The notes below the pieces were generated by a model. It did not search any database. It worked only from the letters and a program-made list of their open reading frames with translations, and was not told the DNA's origin. From contig NZ_OY986431.1 in NCBI RefSeq assembly GCF_963920485.1, positions 1,860,001 through 1,924,000 of the forward strand: a DNA stretch of 64,000 nucleotides, written 5' to 3'. Numbering within the stretch: the first letter of the stretch is position 1; the number at the start of each line of letters is the position of its first letter. The DNA is from Cyanobium usitatum str. Tous. GTDB taxonomy: Bacteria > Cyanobacteriota > Cyanobacteriia > PCC-6307 > Cyanobiaceae. Below are positions 8,392 through 17,599 of this stretch, piece after piece. The translations under genes were made by a program, and so were the position numbers.

Positions 8392-9324
8392 TTAAAGGTC
8401 ACCGACTTTCCAACGCAGCAGGAGCATCAGCAGCAGCAAGCCCGCCGCCGTGGCGTTGAGCAGGCCCAAGCCCCGCCCCACAACTGCAGGTCGCAGCAGC
8501 TGGTCGGGCGGCAGCCAGACCCCGCCGCGGGCAAGGAGCGCCTCGGCTCCCTGCTCGGAGCGCAGCAACACATTGGCCAGCAGCCGCTCGCCCAGGGCCA
8601 GCACCAAAGCCAAGCCCCCCTTCCAGCCAAGCTGCTTGAAATTCACCGCCCGGGTTGCAATAGATCGCAACAGGTTTTGCAACTCCTCCTGCACCAGGGG
8701 CAGGAAGCGCAGGGCCAGCAGCAGGGTGAAACCGAGCCTCTCCACCGGCAGGCCCAGCCGGGCCAGGGGCGCCAGCAGCCAGCTGATCGCCCACACCAAC
8801 TGTTCGGGGGAGGTGCTGAGCAGCAGCAGGTTGGCGCTGTGCACCAGAGTGAATAGCAGCGTGGCGCCGTTGAGGCCCAGCTCAGCTGAACGGCGGGTCA
8901 CCAGTAGGGGGCCAGCGCGCAGCAGCACCCAGGGGGTGCCTGAGCGCTCGGGCGGCGGGCTGCCAGGGGGACCGGGCTGGAGCCGCAACTCCGCCGGCGG
9001 CCGCTGCAGGGCTGCGGGTGACGCCGTGCCCGCCGGTAGCAGGGCCGCTAGGCCGCCCACCAATAGGGCCAGGGCCAGTAGCAGCGGCACGCTGCGGCGC
9101 CATAGCCGCCAGCTGAGCCCGCTAGCGGCGGTAATCAGCAGCAACAAGGCCACCAGGCTGAGACGCCAGAGCGGTCCTGCCAGGATCGGCGTTACTAGAA
9201 AAATCAGACTCCAGGCCAGCTTCAGGCGTGGATCAAGCCGGCGCAACCAGCTGCCGCCCGTGGCCGCCTCCGCCGGATCCGGGGCGGCAAATTGGCCGAT
9301 GGGGATCTGGCGTAAAAAATCCAC
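8392..9324 (-). CDS. Energy-coupling factor transporter T component (CbiQ/EcfT family)
   Basis: 310 residues. Membrane component that couples ATPases to substrate-binding S subunits in ECF vitamin and metal transporters. The N-terminus has GSWLRRLDPRLKLAWSLIFL, followed by several hydrophobic helices, and the C-terminal half carries LALRFLPLVQEELQNLLRS and ATRAVNFKQLGWKGGL, matching the cytoplasmic coupling region. No ATPase or S subunit is adjacent, so it may serve unlinked partners. It sits between der and pipX, 21 bases from pipX. Confidence 0.87.
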   Translation of the reverse strand: MDFLRQIPIGQFAAPDPAEAATGGSWLRRLDPRLKLAWSLIFLVTPILAGPLWRLSLVALLLLITAASGLSWRLWRRSVPLLLALALLVGGLAALLPAGTASPAALQRPPAELRLQPGPPGSPPPERSGTPWVLLRAGPLLVTRRSAELGLNGATLLFTLVHSANLLLLSTSPEQLVWAISWLLAPLARLGLPVERLGFTLLLALRFLPLVQEELQNLLRSIATRAVNFKQLGWKGGLALVLALGERLLANVLLRSEQGAEALLARGGVWLPPDQLLRPAVVGRGLGLLNATAAGLLLLMLLLRWKVGDL

Positions 9325-9337
9325 CTAAGCGCAGGCC

Positions 9338-10702
9338 CTAGCGCCCACGAGTCTGGCTGCGGGCCAGCTCCTTCTCGGCATCGCGCTGCTGCTTGCCGCG
9401 CCAGAAAAGCTTGATCGGCGTGCCCTCAAAGCCCAGGCCCTCGCGGATCTGACGCTCCACATAGCGGCGATAGGTCTCACCGAAAAGCCTCGGCTCGTTG
9501 ACAAACAACGTGAAGCTGGGGGGCCGCACCGCCACCTGGGTGCCGTAGTAGAGGCGGCCCTGGCGGCCGCCGCGGCTGGTGGGCGGCGTGCGCCAGCTGA
9601 GCGCTTCGGTGAGCACCTCGTTCACCACCGAAGTGGTGACGCGGCGGCGGTGCTGCTCCACCGCCAGCAGGGCTAGGGGGAAGATCGCCTGCACCCGCTG
9701 GCCGCTGAGGGCCGAGGTGAACAGCATCGGCGCCCAGTCGAGGAAATAAAGCTTGGCGCGGAGCTCCTTCTCCATCGCCGGCATGGTGTGACTGTCTTTT
9801 TCAATGGCATCCCACTTATTCACCACCACCACGCAGGCGCGGCCGTCCTCTTCGATGCGGCCGGCCAGGCGCTGGTCTTGCTCGGTGACGCCATCGAGGG
9901 CGTCAATCACCAGCACGCACACATCGGAGCGCTCGATCGCCTTGAAGCTGCGGCTGATGCCGAAGTATTCGGGGCCATAGCTCACCGAACGGCGGCGGCG
10001 GATGCCGGCCGTATCGAGCAGCTTCCAGGTTTTACCCTCCCGCTCGATCGTGGTGTCAATCGTGTCGCGGGTGGTGCCCCGAATCGGGCTGACGATCGCC
10101 CGGTTTTCACCGCACACCGCATTGAGCAGGCTGGATTTGCCCACATTGGGGCGGCCGATGATCGCCAGCTGAATCGGCTCTTCGCCCTCGTCTTCTTCGC
10201 TGGGGGGCAGGTAACTCACCACCTTGTCGAGCAGGTCGCCGGTGCCGGCACCGTGGATCGCCGAAATCGGGAAGGGCTCGCCCAGGCCCAGGCCCCAAAA
10301 CTCGGCCGCCATGGCCAGGCCCGCATCGGGCGACTCGCACTTATTCACCGCGAGCATGGTGGGAACCCCCTGGCCCCGCAGCCACTCGGCAATCGACTGG
10401 TCGGCAGCGGTGCAACCCAGCTGACCATCAACAACAACCAGGGCCACGGCCGCCTCGGCCAGGGCCAGGTTTGCCTGCTCACGGATCTCCGGCAGAAACT
10501 CGCTGTCGTCGTCAAACACCAGGCCGCCGGTGTCGACCACCCGGAAGGTGCGATCAGCCCAGTAGCCCTCCTGATAGGTGCGATCCCGCGTCACGCCGGG
10601 CGTGTCGTGCACGATCGCTTCGCGGCTGCGGCAGAGCCGGTTCACCAGGGTGGATTTGCCCACGTTGGGGCGGCCAATAATGGCAACGACCGGTAAGGCC
10701 AA
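9338..10702 (-). CDS. der: Ribosome biogenesis GTPase Der (EngA)
   Basis: 454 residues with two consecutive GTPase domains and a C-terminal KH-like domain. G1 motifs [12 protein letters not shown] (about residue 10) and [12 protein letters not shown] (about 184), both DTGG/DTAG switch II motifs, and NKCE and NKWD G4 motifs are visible. Der acts in 50S subunit maturation. The C-terminal LPRL-type region and [20 protein letters not shown] are typical. Length matches the family. Confidence 0.98.
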   Translation of the reverse strand: MALPVVAIIGRPNVGKSTLVNRLCRSREAIVHDTPGVTRDRTYQEGYWADRTFRVVDTGGLVFDDDSEFLPEIREQANLALAEAAVALVVVDGQLGCTAADQSIAEWLRGQGVPTMLAVNKCESPDAGLAMAAEFWGLGLGEPFPISAIHGAGTGDLLDKVVSYLPPSEEDEGEEPIQLAIIGRPNVGKSSLLNAVCGENRAIVSPIRGTTRDTIDTTIEREGKTWKLLDTAGIRRRRSVSYGPEYFGISRSFKAIERSDVCVLVIDALDGVTEQDQRLAGRIEEDGRACVVVVNKWDAIEKDSHTMPAMEKELRAKLYFLDWAPMLFTSALSGQRVQAIFPLALLAVEQHRRRVTTSVVNEVLTEALSWRTPPTSRGGRQGRLYYGTQVAVRPPSFTLFVNEPRLFGETYRRYVERQIREGLGFEGTPIKLFWRGKQQRDAEKELARSQTRGR

Positions 10703-10783
10703 GGGAGGTATTCCTACGTCTGTCCTGTATTGACCCTAACGTCTGCCCGGCTTGAGCCAAAAGAGAGGCCCTAACCCGAGCCA

Positions 10784-11263
10784 TTAGCTGATGGGCAGGT
10801 CGCCCGAATGGCCCTGCACCGGATCGGCCGGCTGGTCCAACAGTTGCGGCAGCGGCCCCACACCCGGCAGCGGCTCGCCCCGCTCGGCCAAATGGGCCAG
10901 CAGCCAGTTCACGGCGGTGGCCCGGCGGGTGCGGCGCGGGTAGAGCTCGCCGATCCTGTAGCCCGCAAAACCCAGCTGCTCCTTCAGCAGCTGCTTGTGC
11001 TCTTTTGCAATTGAGCGGGTTAGGGCCACCGAAGGAGGCCGCTCGGCGATGAACTGGGGTTCAACGGGGAAGGACTCCCGCCAGCCAGCGCTGGTAGCCG
11101 GGCCGGCGCTCCATGTGCCGGAGCCATTCAGCTCGTATCCCAGGCGCGGCCAGATCAGCACACACACGAAGCGATCGCTGGTGCGGTCGGCCAGCACCGC
11201 CTCCAGCAACTGCCGGCTCAAGGGGTAGGGCACGGCAGCGGGGGCGGCCTGAGCGGAAGCCAT
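10784..11263 (-). CDS. Cyanobacterial conserved protein, DUF1823-like
   Basis: 159 residues. Soluble, with motifs YPLSRQLLEAVLADRTSDRF, CVLIWPRLGYELNGSGTW and a Lys/Arg-rich segment KEHKQLLKEQLGFAGYRIGE that precedes TRRATAVNWLLAHL. I believe this is the cyanobacterial DUF1823 family, based on memory of the FVCVLIWPRLGYE pattern; function unknown. It lies 81 bases upstream of der on the same strand and divergent from dus. Confidence 0.7.
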   Translation of the reverse strand: MASAQAAPAAVPYPLSRQLLEAVLADRTSDRFVCVLIWPRLGYELNGSGTWSAGPATSAGWRESFPVEPQFIAERPPSVALTRSIAKEHKQLLKEQLGFAGYRIGELYPRRTRRATAVNWLLAHLAERGEPLPGVGPLPQLLDQPADPVQGHSGDLPIS

Positions 11264-11291
11264 CGGCCTGAAGCATCACAATCGGATCACC

Positions 11292-12338
11292 ATGATCACT
11301 GGTTCACCGATCACAGCTTCTCCCCTGCAGCTCTCTGGCAACGGCACGGCCCGCGCCCTGCGCTGCCGGGTGCTGCAGTCGCCCCTGGCGGGGGTGAGCG
11401 ATCGCATCTTCCGGGCGCTGGTGCGGCGCTGGGCGCCCGATGCCCTGCTGTTCACCGAGATGGTGAACGCCACCAGCCTGGAGCTGGGCTTCGGGCTGCA
11501 GAAGGTGGAGGAGCTGGGCAGCGAGGCCGGCCCGATCGGTGTGCAGCTATTTGATTACCGGCCCGCCGCCATGGCCGAGGCCGCCAAGCGGGCCGAGGCC
11601 GCCGGCGCCTTTCTGATCGACATCAATATGGGCTGCCCGGTGAAGAAGATCGCCAAGAAAGGCGGCGGCAGTGGCCTGATCCGCGATCCCGAGCTGGCGG
11701 CCCGCGTTGTGGAAAGCGTGGTCGCGGCCGTAGCTCTCCCGGTGACGGTGAAAACGCGGCTGGGCTGGTGCGATGGCAGCGATGCGGTGAGCTGGTGCCA
11801 GCGGCTCGAAAATGCCGGTGCCCAGCTGCTCACCCTGCACGGCCGCAGCCGCGAGCAGGGCTTCAAGGGTCAGGCCGACTGGGCCGCCATCGCTGCGGTG
11901 AAGGCGGCGCTGACGATCCCGGTGATCGCCAATGGCGATGTCAATAGTCCGGCCGCTGCCAGGCGCTGCCTGGAGCAGACGGGCGCCGATGGGGTGATGG
12001 TGGGCCGGGGCAGCATGGGATCCCCCTGGTTGGTGGGCCAGATCGATGCGGAGCTCAGCGGCCGGCCCATCCCGCCCACCCCCGGCGCCCTAGAGCGCCT
12101 CGCCCTGGCGGCGGAGCAGCTGCAGGCCCTGGTGGCGGCCAAGGGCGACCACGGCCTGCTGATCGCTCGCAAGCACATGGGCTGGACCTGCCAGGGCTTC
12201 GCCGGCGCCCCCCAACTGCGCCATGCCCTGATGCGGGCGCCCACCCCCGGCGCAGCCCTGGAGCTGCTGCAGCGAGCGGAGGCGGCCCTCGAGACCATCA
12301 AGCCGCAGGCTGGCTTGCCGGAGGCCGCAGGGCCATGA
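11292..12338 (+). CDS. dus: tRNA-dihydrouridine synthase
   Basis: 348 residues, a flavin enzyme that reduces uridine to dihydrouridine in tRNA. TIM-barrel motifs in order: SPLAGVSDRIFRALVRRWAP, FTEMVNATSL, IDINMGCPVKKIAKKGGGSG (with the catalytic Cys), VTVKTRLGW, LTLHGRSREQGFKGQADW, VIANGDVNS and DGVMVGRGSMGSPWLVGQI. Most like the DusB type. Its 3' end overlaps the convergent aquaporin-like gene by 41 bases, so the C-terminal residues of the two are encoded on opposite strands of the same DNA. Confidence 0.95.
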   Translation: MITGSPITASPLQLSGNGTARALRCRVLQSPLAGVSDRIFRALVRRWAPDALLFTEMVNATSLELGFGLQKVEELGSEAGPIGVQLFDYRPAAMAEAAKRAEAAGAFLIDINMGCPVKKIAKKGGGSGLIRDPELAARVVESVVAAVALPVTVKTRLGWCDGSDAVSWCQRLENAGAQLLTLHGRSREQGFKGQADWAAIAAVKAALTIPVIANGDVNSPAAARRCLEQTGADGVMVGRGSMGSPWLVGQIDAELSGRPIPPTPGALERLALAAEQLQALVAAKGDHGLLIARKHMGWTCQGFAGAPQLRHALMRAPTPGAALELLQRAEAALETIKPQAGLPEAAGP

Positions 12339-12936
12339 GCGCCAGTGCCGCCAGCAGCTGGGCGGCAACCAAGGGCAGCACCCCCTCTCCACCGCGGGCG
12401 ACCAGCGCCAGAGCGATAGCCGGGTTGTAGAGACCCGAGCCGGTAAGGCCCCCGAGCACCACCAGCACCACCAGCCCAAGCCCGATCACCACGCCTGCCA
12501 AAGGTTGGGCAAAGGGGCAGATCCGCCCCTCATGGCTCCACACCAGGATCAGGGCGAACAGGGCGATGCTGAAGGCGAATTCCGGCACCACGCCGCCAAG
12601 GGCCAGGGGCTCGGGCGCAGCCGCCAGGGGATCGAGGGCGAAGCCGACCCGGGCGCCGATCAGCTGGGCCACCCCGTAGGCGAAGCACTCCCGCCAGACC
12701 CCACCACGCCCCAATCCGGCCCAGCCCCAGCGCTGGTGCTGGAGCAGCAGCGTGACCTCCGGATTGAAGTGGGCGCCACTAAGGCGCCCACACAGGTGAA
12801 TGAGCAGGCTGAGGCTGAGACCGATCATGCAGGCCTGCTCAAAGGAACTGAGCTGACCGGAAGCGGCCCGGGAGATCGTGAAGGCCAGCAGCGCCGTGCC
12901 GGCGCCCTCCATTGCGGCGCGTTGGAACAGGGTCAT
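12298..12936 (-). CDS. Divergent MIP-family (aquaporin-like) channel
   Basis: 212 residues with about six hydrophobic segments, starting MTLFQRAAMEGAGTALLAFT as in aquaporins. The first half-helix motif is GAHFNPEVT, with NPE in place of NPA (residues 58-60). The second is GLYNPAIAL (171-173), so NPA is present but the Arg that normally follows it in the selectivity filter is absent. The protein is shorter than typical aquaporins. Fold assignment is fairly safe; water or solute transport is inference and the pore chemistry is probably unusual. Confidence 0.75.
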   Translation of the reverse strand: MTLFQRAAMEGAGTALLAFTISRAASGQLSSFEQACMIGLSLSLLIHLCGRLSGAHFNPEVTLLLQHQRWGWAGLGRGGVWRECFAYGVAQLIGARVGFALDPLAAAPEPLALGGVVPEFAFSIALFALILVWSHEGRICPFAQPLAGVVIGLGLVVLVVLGGLTGSGLYNPAIALALVARGGEGVLPLVAAQLLAALALMALRPPASQPAA

Positions 12937-12984
12937 GGGCCGCAGCCTGAACGAGGTCAGGCTAGGCGGATAGTTCGGTCTGGA

Positions 12985-13764
12985 TCAGGGCAGCACCTCT
13001 GGCCAGCTCTGACGAATAAGCAGTAGCGAAAAGTAGGGCTGTTCATCGGCAGGCACCTCGGCCGCCGGCGCCAGTAGTTGGTCGGGCCAGCCCACCCGCT
13101 GGGCAAACAGGGCCCCTGGCAGCAGGTTGCGCTGCGCCAGCAGGGGCCGCACCCAGGCCCAGCGGTGGCCGAGCTTGAGCAGGGCCAGCACCGTGGCCGC
13201 TGCCGCCGCCTCAGTCAGCAGCGCCTCGAGCTGGGCCGGATCGTCGGGGGTGGGGCGAATCAGCAGGGCGTCCTGCTGCAGGGCCAGCGGCCAGGGCAAC
13301 CCCTGGGAGGAGGCAGCGGCGGCGGCGGCGGCCACTGCCGTGATGCCGGGGATCACCGCCACCGGACAGCTGGGATGGCGCTCCGCCAGGGCCAACAGGG
13401 CGTAGGAGGCGCTGGCATAAAGGGAGGCGTCCCCCTCGCACAGCAACACCACGGCCTGGCCAGCAGCCACTTCTGCGGCCAGGGCCGCGGCGGCGGCATG
13501 CCAGGCCTGGCGGCGCGGCTCCGCCTCGCTCACCATCGGAAACAGCAGCGGTAGGCGCCGTTGCTCGGGGCCAATCCAGGGGGCGGCGATCTGGGCCGCC
13601 ATTCCCTCCGCCTCGAGCCGGGCCACCGGGTAGGCGACCACCGCCGCGGCCCCAATTGCCCGCACCGCCGCCACGGTGAGCAGCTGCGGATCACCGGGGC
13701 CAACGCCAACCAGGGTGAGCCCTGCCTCAGGCGCCAGGGCTCCCGGAAATTCTGCCGAAAACAC
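12985..13764 (-). CDS. cobI: Precorrin-2 C20-methyltransferase
   Basis: 259 residues, SAM-dependent methylase of cobalamin synthesis acting on precorrin-2 (or cobalt-precorrin-2, then called cbiL). Motifs are LTLVGVGPGDPQLLTVAAVR at the N-terminus, the VLLCEGDASLYASASY segment and VIPGITAVAAAAAAAS, all typical of the CobI/CbiL branch of corrin methylases. Whether the aerobic or anaerobic route is used cannot be told from this gene alone. No other cob gene is adjacent. Confidence 0.9.
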   Translation of the reverse strand: MFSAEFPGALAPEAGLTLVGVGPGDPQLLTVAAVRAIGAAAVVAYPVARLEAEGMAAQIAAPWIGPEQRRLPLLFPMVSEAEPRRQAWHAAAAALAAEVAAGQAVVLLCEGDASLYASASYALLALAERHPSCPVAVIPGITAVAAAAAAASSQGLPWPLALQQDALLIRPTPDDPAQLEALLTEAAAAATVLALLKLGHRWAWVRPLLAQRNLLPGALFAQRVGWPDQLLAPAAEVPADEQPYFSLLLIRQSWPEVLP

Positions 13765-13819
13765 AATGGGCCTGCTGCAGCAGCCTTTCTAAGCTGGGAA
13801 AAGACCGTGATCTGGCCCG

Positions 13820-14380
13820 ATGACTCTTCTGCAGGTATTTGGCACCGGCCCTGCCGCATCAGCCGCCCCAAAGCTAAGCAGCAGTGATCCGGCCACAATC
13901 GCCGCCACCCTGGCGCCATTGGGCATGGGCTTTGAGCGCTGGCAAGTTCAGGGCGGCTTGGCCCCGGATGCCGATCCGGCCGCGATCCTGGCCGTCTACG
14001 CCACCGAAATCGCCCGAGTGCAAGCCGGTGGGTCGTACCCCACGGTGGATGCGATTCGCCTCACGCCAAACCATCCCGACCGCCAGGCCCTGCGCCAGAA
14101 GTTTCTGGCCGAGCACACCCACAGCGAAGACGAGGTGCGCTTTTTCGTGGAGGGGCGTGGCCTTTTCTGCCTGCACATCGGTGATGCAGTGCTGCAGCTG
14201 CTCTGCGAAGCAGGCGATTGGATTTCCGTGCCCGCTGGCACGAAGCACTGGTTTGACATGGGTCCTGAACCCCATTTCTGCGCCCTGCGCTTCTTCAACA
14301 ACCCGGCAGGCTGGGTGGCCGAATTTACTGGCGACCAAATCGCCGACCAATATCCCCGCCTCGACGAGTTAGCAACTTAG
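13820..14380 (+). CDS. mtnD: Acireductone dioxygenase
   Basis: 186 residues, cupin metalloenzyme of the methionine salvage pathway. Depending on the metal (Fe or Ni) it makes the methionine precursor ketoacid plus formate, or an off-pathway product. Metal ligands are visible in EHTHSEDEVRFFVEGRGLF (His, His, Glu) and in PAGTKHWFDMGP (second-strand His). The other salvage genes seen here, the mtnB-mtnC fusion and metK, are about 13 and 38 kb away, so the pathway is not clustered. Confidence 0.95.
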   Translation: MTLLQVFGTGPAASAAPKLSSSDPATIAATLAPLGMGFERWQVQGGLAPDADPAAILAVYATEIARVQAGGSYPTVDAIRLTPNHPDRQALRQKFLAEHTHSEDEVRFFVEGRGLFCLHIGDAVLQLLCEAGDWISVPAGTKHWFDMGPEPHFCALRFFNNPAGWVAEFTGDQIADQYPRLDELAT

Positions 14381-14427
14381 AGTTTGGATTGGAGCCGGAA
14401 AAAAGGAGTTACGGGTTTTCTTTCCAA

Positions 14428-15588
14428 ATGACATTTCCGGCCAGCCATCTCTCCCCTCCTGAGCCCGAGAGGAATACGGAAGCTGCCAGCATGATCCGTC
14501 AAGTTGGCGATGACCTCAATTTTAGATTGCGTCAGCTGCACGAGCAATTATTAGAGCAAGTGCCGGACGTGGATCGCATCGCCTGCGCTCTCTACGAACC
14601 CAGCGATGACATGCTCAAAACCTTTGTGCATAGCACTCGCCAGGGCGAAGCCATCAAGGGATATGAGTTTCACCTTGCCGAAAGTGCCTCGCTTAGCGCC
14701 TTAGCAGCTAGCCGTAGCGTTCGGATTTTGGATGAAATCGCCGATGTCGTAAGCCCTGCCAATCCTCACTCCCAATGGCTCCTTAACGAGGGCTACCGCT
14801 CCTCCTTCACCGTGCCCCTATACGAGAGACAGGAGTTTATCGGCTTCCTTTTCTACGACTCATTAAAACCAGCTGCTTTCAGCAAAAAGGTTCAGCGCAG
14901 CTTGGAGGTTTACAACGCCCTGATCAGCCTGACAATTTCAAACGAATTAAATTTAGTTCGCTCGATCACCACATCGGCTCAGGTTGCTCGCGAATTTGCC
15001 AACCTGCGCGACTTTGAAACCGGCAATCACCTTGAGCGCATGGCTCATTACTCCCGCCTGATCGCCAGGGAGCTAGCCCCTCGCCACGACTTAAGCGATG
15101 AATACATTGAGCACCTTTATTTATTTGCACCATTACATGACATTGGCAAGATCGGCATTCCCGACAGCATTCTGCTCAAGTCCGGCGGTCTAAACCCCGA
15201 AGAGCGAGCCCTGATGAACACCCACGTTCAAAAGGGTATTGATGTGCTGGAGCGCATGATCGGCGAATTCGGACTAGACGCCCTGCCCGACTCCCAGGTG
15301 ATGCGCAACGTGGTGGCCGGGCACCACGAGTGTCTCGATGGCAGCGGCTACCCCAATGGGCTTAAAGGCGCTGAGATTGCCCTAGAAGCCCGGATCATCG
15401 CCGTCGCCGACATCCTTGACGCCCTCACCAGTCATCGGCCTTACAAAGAGCCCTGGTCTGTGGAGGCTGCCATTGGTGAGCTGGAGCGCTTAGTGGAAAG
15501 GGGCAAGATCGATGGCGATTGCGTTCAGGCCTTGAAGTGCCATCTCCCGGAGGTCAACACCATCCGCGACCGGTTCAAAGACAGCTGA
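14428..15588 (+). CDS. GAF-like plus HD-GYP domain protein, probable c-di-GMP phosphodiesterase
   Basis: 386 residues from ATG 14428; a TTG at 14389 would add 13 residues. The N-terminal part (about 35-175) looks like a GAF sensor domain, with VDRIACALYEPSDDMLKTFV and a later RSSFTVPLYERQEFIGFLFY strand pair. The C-terminal HD-GYP domain has the metal-site HDIGKIGIPDSILLKSG (237-253), then GHHECLDGSGYPNGLKG (299-315) and IIAVADILDALTSHRPYKE. All residues expected for activity on cyclic di-GMP appear present. The ligand of the sensor half is unknown. Confidence 0.88.
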   Translation: MTFPASHLSPPEPERNTEAASMIRQVGDDLNFRLRQLHEQLLEQVPDVDRIACALYEPSDDMLKTFVHSTRQGEAIKGYEFHLAESASLSALAASRSVRILDEIADVVSPANPHSQWLLNEGYRSSFTVPLYERQEFIGFLFYDSLKPAAFSKKVQRSLEVYNALISLTISNELNLVRSITTSAQVAREFANLRDFETGNHLERMAHYSRLIARELAPRHDLSDEYIEHLYLFAPLHDIGKIGIPDSILLKSGGLNPEERALMNTHVQKGIDVLERMIGEFGLDALPDSQVMRNVVAGHHECLDGSGYPNGLKGAEIALEARIIAVADILDALTSHRPYKEPWSVEAAIGELERLVERGKIDGDCVQALKCHLPEVNTIRDRFKDS

Positions 15589-15687
15589 GCTAATGCTCCG
15601 GACTTAATCAAGCTGGAAAGGCTCTAGTCCCATGGTCGATGCCCTGATGGGCTTTCTGGGGTCGGTTTTGCTGGGCTGTCGCCGAAG

Positions 15688-16305
15688 TCAGCTCACCAGC
15701 TCAATCCCCACCGAGTGCATGCGCAGCCGCTGAGGATCGCTCAAATCCCCGCTCAGCGCCTGCGCTTCGGCCAGTGCCAGCTCCTGCAGCCGCTCCACCG
15801 TGGCCTGGCGGCCGAAGCGCTCTTCGCAGAGCAGCCAGTAGAGACCGAAATGGCGCGCTTCGCTGGCCAGCAGCTCGCCATACAGCGCCCGCAGCTCGGC
15901 ATCGGGGCTATGGGCCGCCAGCAGGGCCATGCGCTCATGGCTGCGGGCCTCAATCAAGCCAGCCACCAAAAAAGAATCGAGCATGCGCTGGGGGTCGCCC
16001 TTGCGCACCTGGGCCGTGAGGGCCGAGCCGTAGGCCGGTGCCTGCAGGGGGCGCAGGGCTGCGCCGCGCCGTTGCAGCAGCAGCAGCACCTGCTCGAAGT
16101 GCTCCAACTCCTCCCGTGCCAGAGGGCTAAGGGCGGCCGCCAAGCCAACCTCGCTTGGATAACGGAACATCAGCTGCAGGGCTACGCCGGCGGCCTTGCG
16201 CTCGCAGTGGGCGTGGTCAATCAACAGCAGCTCTGGCTGGGCAATCGCCTGCTCCAGCCAGGCGGGGCTGGTGGGGGCCGCCAGCCACTTCACCCGGGCC
16301 ATCAA
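15688..16305 (-). CDS. miaE: tRNA-(ms2io6A37) hydroxylase MiaE-like
   Basis: 205 residues, ferritin-like di-iron protein. Helices carry the expected carboxylate and His ligands: [19 protein letters not shown] (DHAHCE, E-x2-H type), [17 protein letters not shown] (EELEHF), and later [14 protein letters not shown] and [17 protein letters not shown]. The enzyme hydroxylates the isopentenyl group of a modified adenosine next to the tRNA anticodon. Overlaps aroQ by 4 bases on the same strand, so the two are co-transcribed. Confidence 0.9.
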   Translation of the reverse strand: MMARVKWLAAPTSPAWLEQAIAQPELLLIDHAHCERKAAGVALQLMFRYPSEVGLAAALSPLAREELEHFEQVLLLLQRRGAALRPLQAPAYGSALTAQVRKGDPQRMLDSFLVAGLIEARSHERMALLAAHSPDAELRALYGELLASEARHFGLYWLLCEERFGRQATVERLQELALAEAQALSGDLSDPQRLRMHSVGIELVS

Positions 16306-16742
16306 GGCTGGGCTCGCAGGTGGGCCACCAGGCCCTCCAGGGCCAGGGTGTAGCTGAGCGGCCCAAAGCCACAGATCACGCCCAGGGCCTTATCAGCCAG
16401 GGTGGAATGGTGCCGAAACGGCTCGCGGGCATGGGTGTTGCTCAAGTGCAATTCCACGAAGGGAATCGCCACCCCCAGCAGGGCATCGCGCAGAGCAATT
16501 GAGCTGTGGGTGTAAGCGCCGGCATTGATCAAAATGCCATCCACGCTGCCACGGCCCTCGTGGATGCGATCCACCAGGGCGCCTTCATGGTTGCTCTGAA
16601 AGCAGCTGATCGCCGCCCCCAGGGCCTGGGCGCGACTCTCCAGCTCAGCGTTGACCTGATCAAGGGTCTGACTGCCGTAAACACCCGGCTCACGGGTGCC
16701 CAGCAGGTTGAGATTGGGACCGTGGAGAGCGAGCAGCTGCAT
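16302..16742 (-). CDS. aroQ: 3-dehydroquinate dehydratase, type II
   Basis: 146 residues. Third step of the shikimate pathway. Family motifs: [21 protein letters not shown] (with the catalytic Tyr in the lid), [53 protein letters not shown] and the C-terminal [11 protein letters not shown]. Length is normal. Confidence 0.97.
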   Translation of the reverse strand: MQLLALHGPNLNLLGTREPGVYGSQTLDQVNAELESRAQALGAAISCFQSNHEGALVDRIHEGRGSVDGILINAGAYTHSSIALRDALLGVAIPFVELHLSNTHAREPFRHHSTLADKALGVICGFGPLSYTLALEGLVAHLRAQP

Positions 16743-16779
16743 GGAGTAGGTCGGCTGGTAAGTTCTTCGGGTGTGGTTC

Positions 16780-16861
16780 GGGTCGGTGCCCGAGTGGTTA
16801 ATGGGGGCGGACTGTAAATCCGCTGGCTCTGCCTACGTTGGTTCAAATCCAACCCGGCCCA
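16780..16861 (+). tRNA. trnY: tRNA-Tyr(GTA)
   Basis: Class II tRNA with a long variable arm. Acceptor arms GGGTCGG and CCGGCCC pair with one G-T. The anticodon loop CTGTAAA gives GTA, and the T-arm reads GTTCAAATC. The next tRNA gene follows 10 bases later and the two are probably co-transcribed. Confidence 0.95.
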
Positions 16862-16871
16862 CCTTCCACAT

Positions 16872-16943
<72 letters not shown>

Positions 16944-17002
16944 TACAAAAAGAGGGGCAGGCACCGCTCCTCAAGCACAGTGGTCTACCGGCTGCATCCT
17001 GG

Positions 17003-17599
17003 TTGACCCTCCGCTGCCTGATCGTGGAAGACCAGGTCATGTTCCTGCAGCTGCTTTGCAAAATGCTGCAAGGACTGCCCGGCTTGGAGGTGGTGGGTAC
17101 GGCCACTAATTGCCACGACGGCTTTGAAGCCTGTCGCAAACTCCGCCCAGATGCCCTGATCCTCGATCTGGCCCTGCCCGACGGCGATGGCCTGGGGGTG
17201 GCCCGCTTCCTGCGGCTGCTCCAACCCGAAGCAAAGGCGCTGGTGCTCTCGGCCCAGGCCAGCAGCTTTGTGTGCCCGGAGGAGCTCGAAGCGATGCTGG
17301 TGGGAGTGGTGGATAAAACCTCCACCTACGAAACCCTGCGCAATGTGATCGAGGCCGCCCTGCTGCAGGAGACGCCCCAGGACGCCGAACCAAACGGGCC
17401 AGTGGCGGCGCTGACCCCACGCCAGCGGCAGATCTTCAGCCTGATTGGCCATGGCCTCAGCAATAAGGCGATCGCCCACGCCACCGGGCTGGCAGTTGCC
17501 ACGGTGGAAACCCACCGCAAGGCCATTGCTCGCCGCCTTAACTGCAGCGGAGCTGAGTTGGTGCGCCGGGCAGCCCTGGATCTGGGCCCGGTGCCATGA
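17003..17599 (+). CDS. NarL/FixJ-family response regulator
   Basis: 198 residues from a TTG start; the longer frame begins inside tRNA-Tyr and runs through tRNA-Thr, so it cannot be real coding from that ATG. The receiver domain begins LRCLIVEDQVMFLQLL, has the phospho-acceptor Asp55 in LILDLALPDGDG, the Ser of VLSAQ and the Lys of VVDKTSTYE. The C-terminal LuxR-type HTH has LTPRQRQIFSLIGHGLSNKA and ATVETHRKAIARRLN. The last codons overlap the sensor kinase start (ATGA), so it is the likely partner. Confidence 0.93.
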   Translation: MTLRCLIVEDQVMFLQLLCKMLQGLPGLEVVGTATNCHDGFEACRKLRPDALILDLALPDGDGLGVARFLRLLQPEAKALVLSAQASSFVCPEELEAMLVGVVDKTSTYETLRNVIEAALLQETPQDAEPNGPVAALTPRQRQIFSLIGHGLSNKAIAHATGLAVATVETHRKAIARRLNCSGAELVRRAALDLGPVP

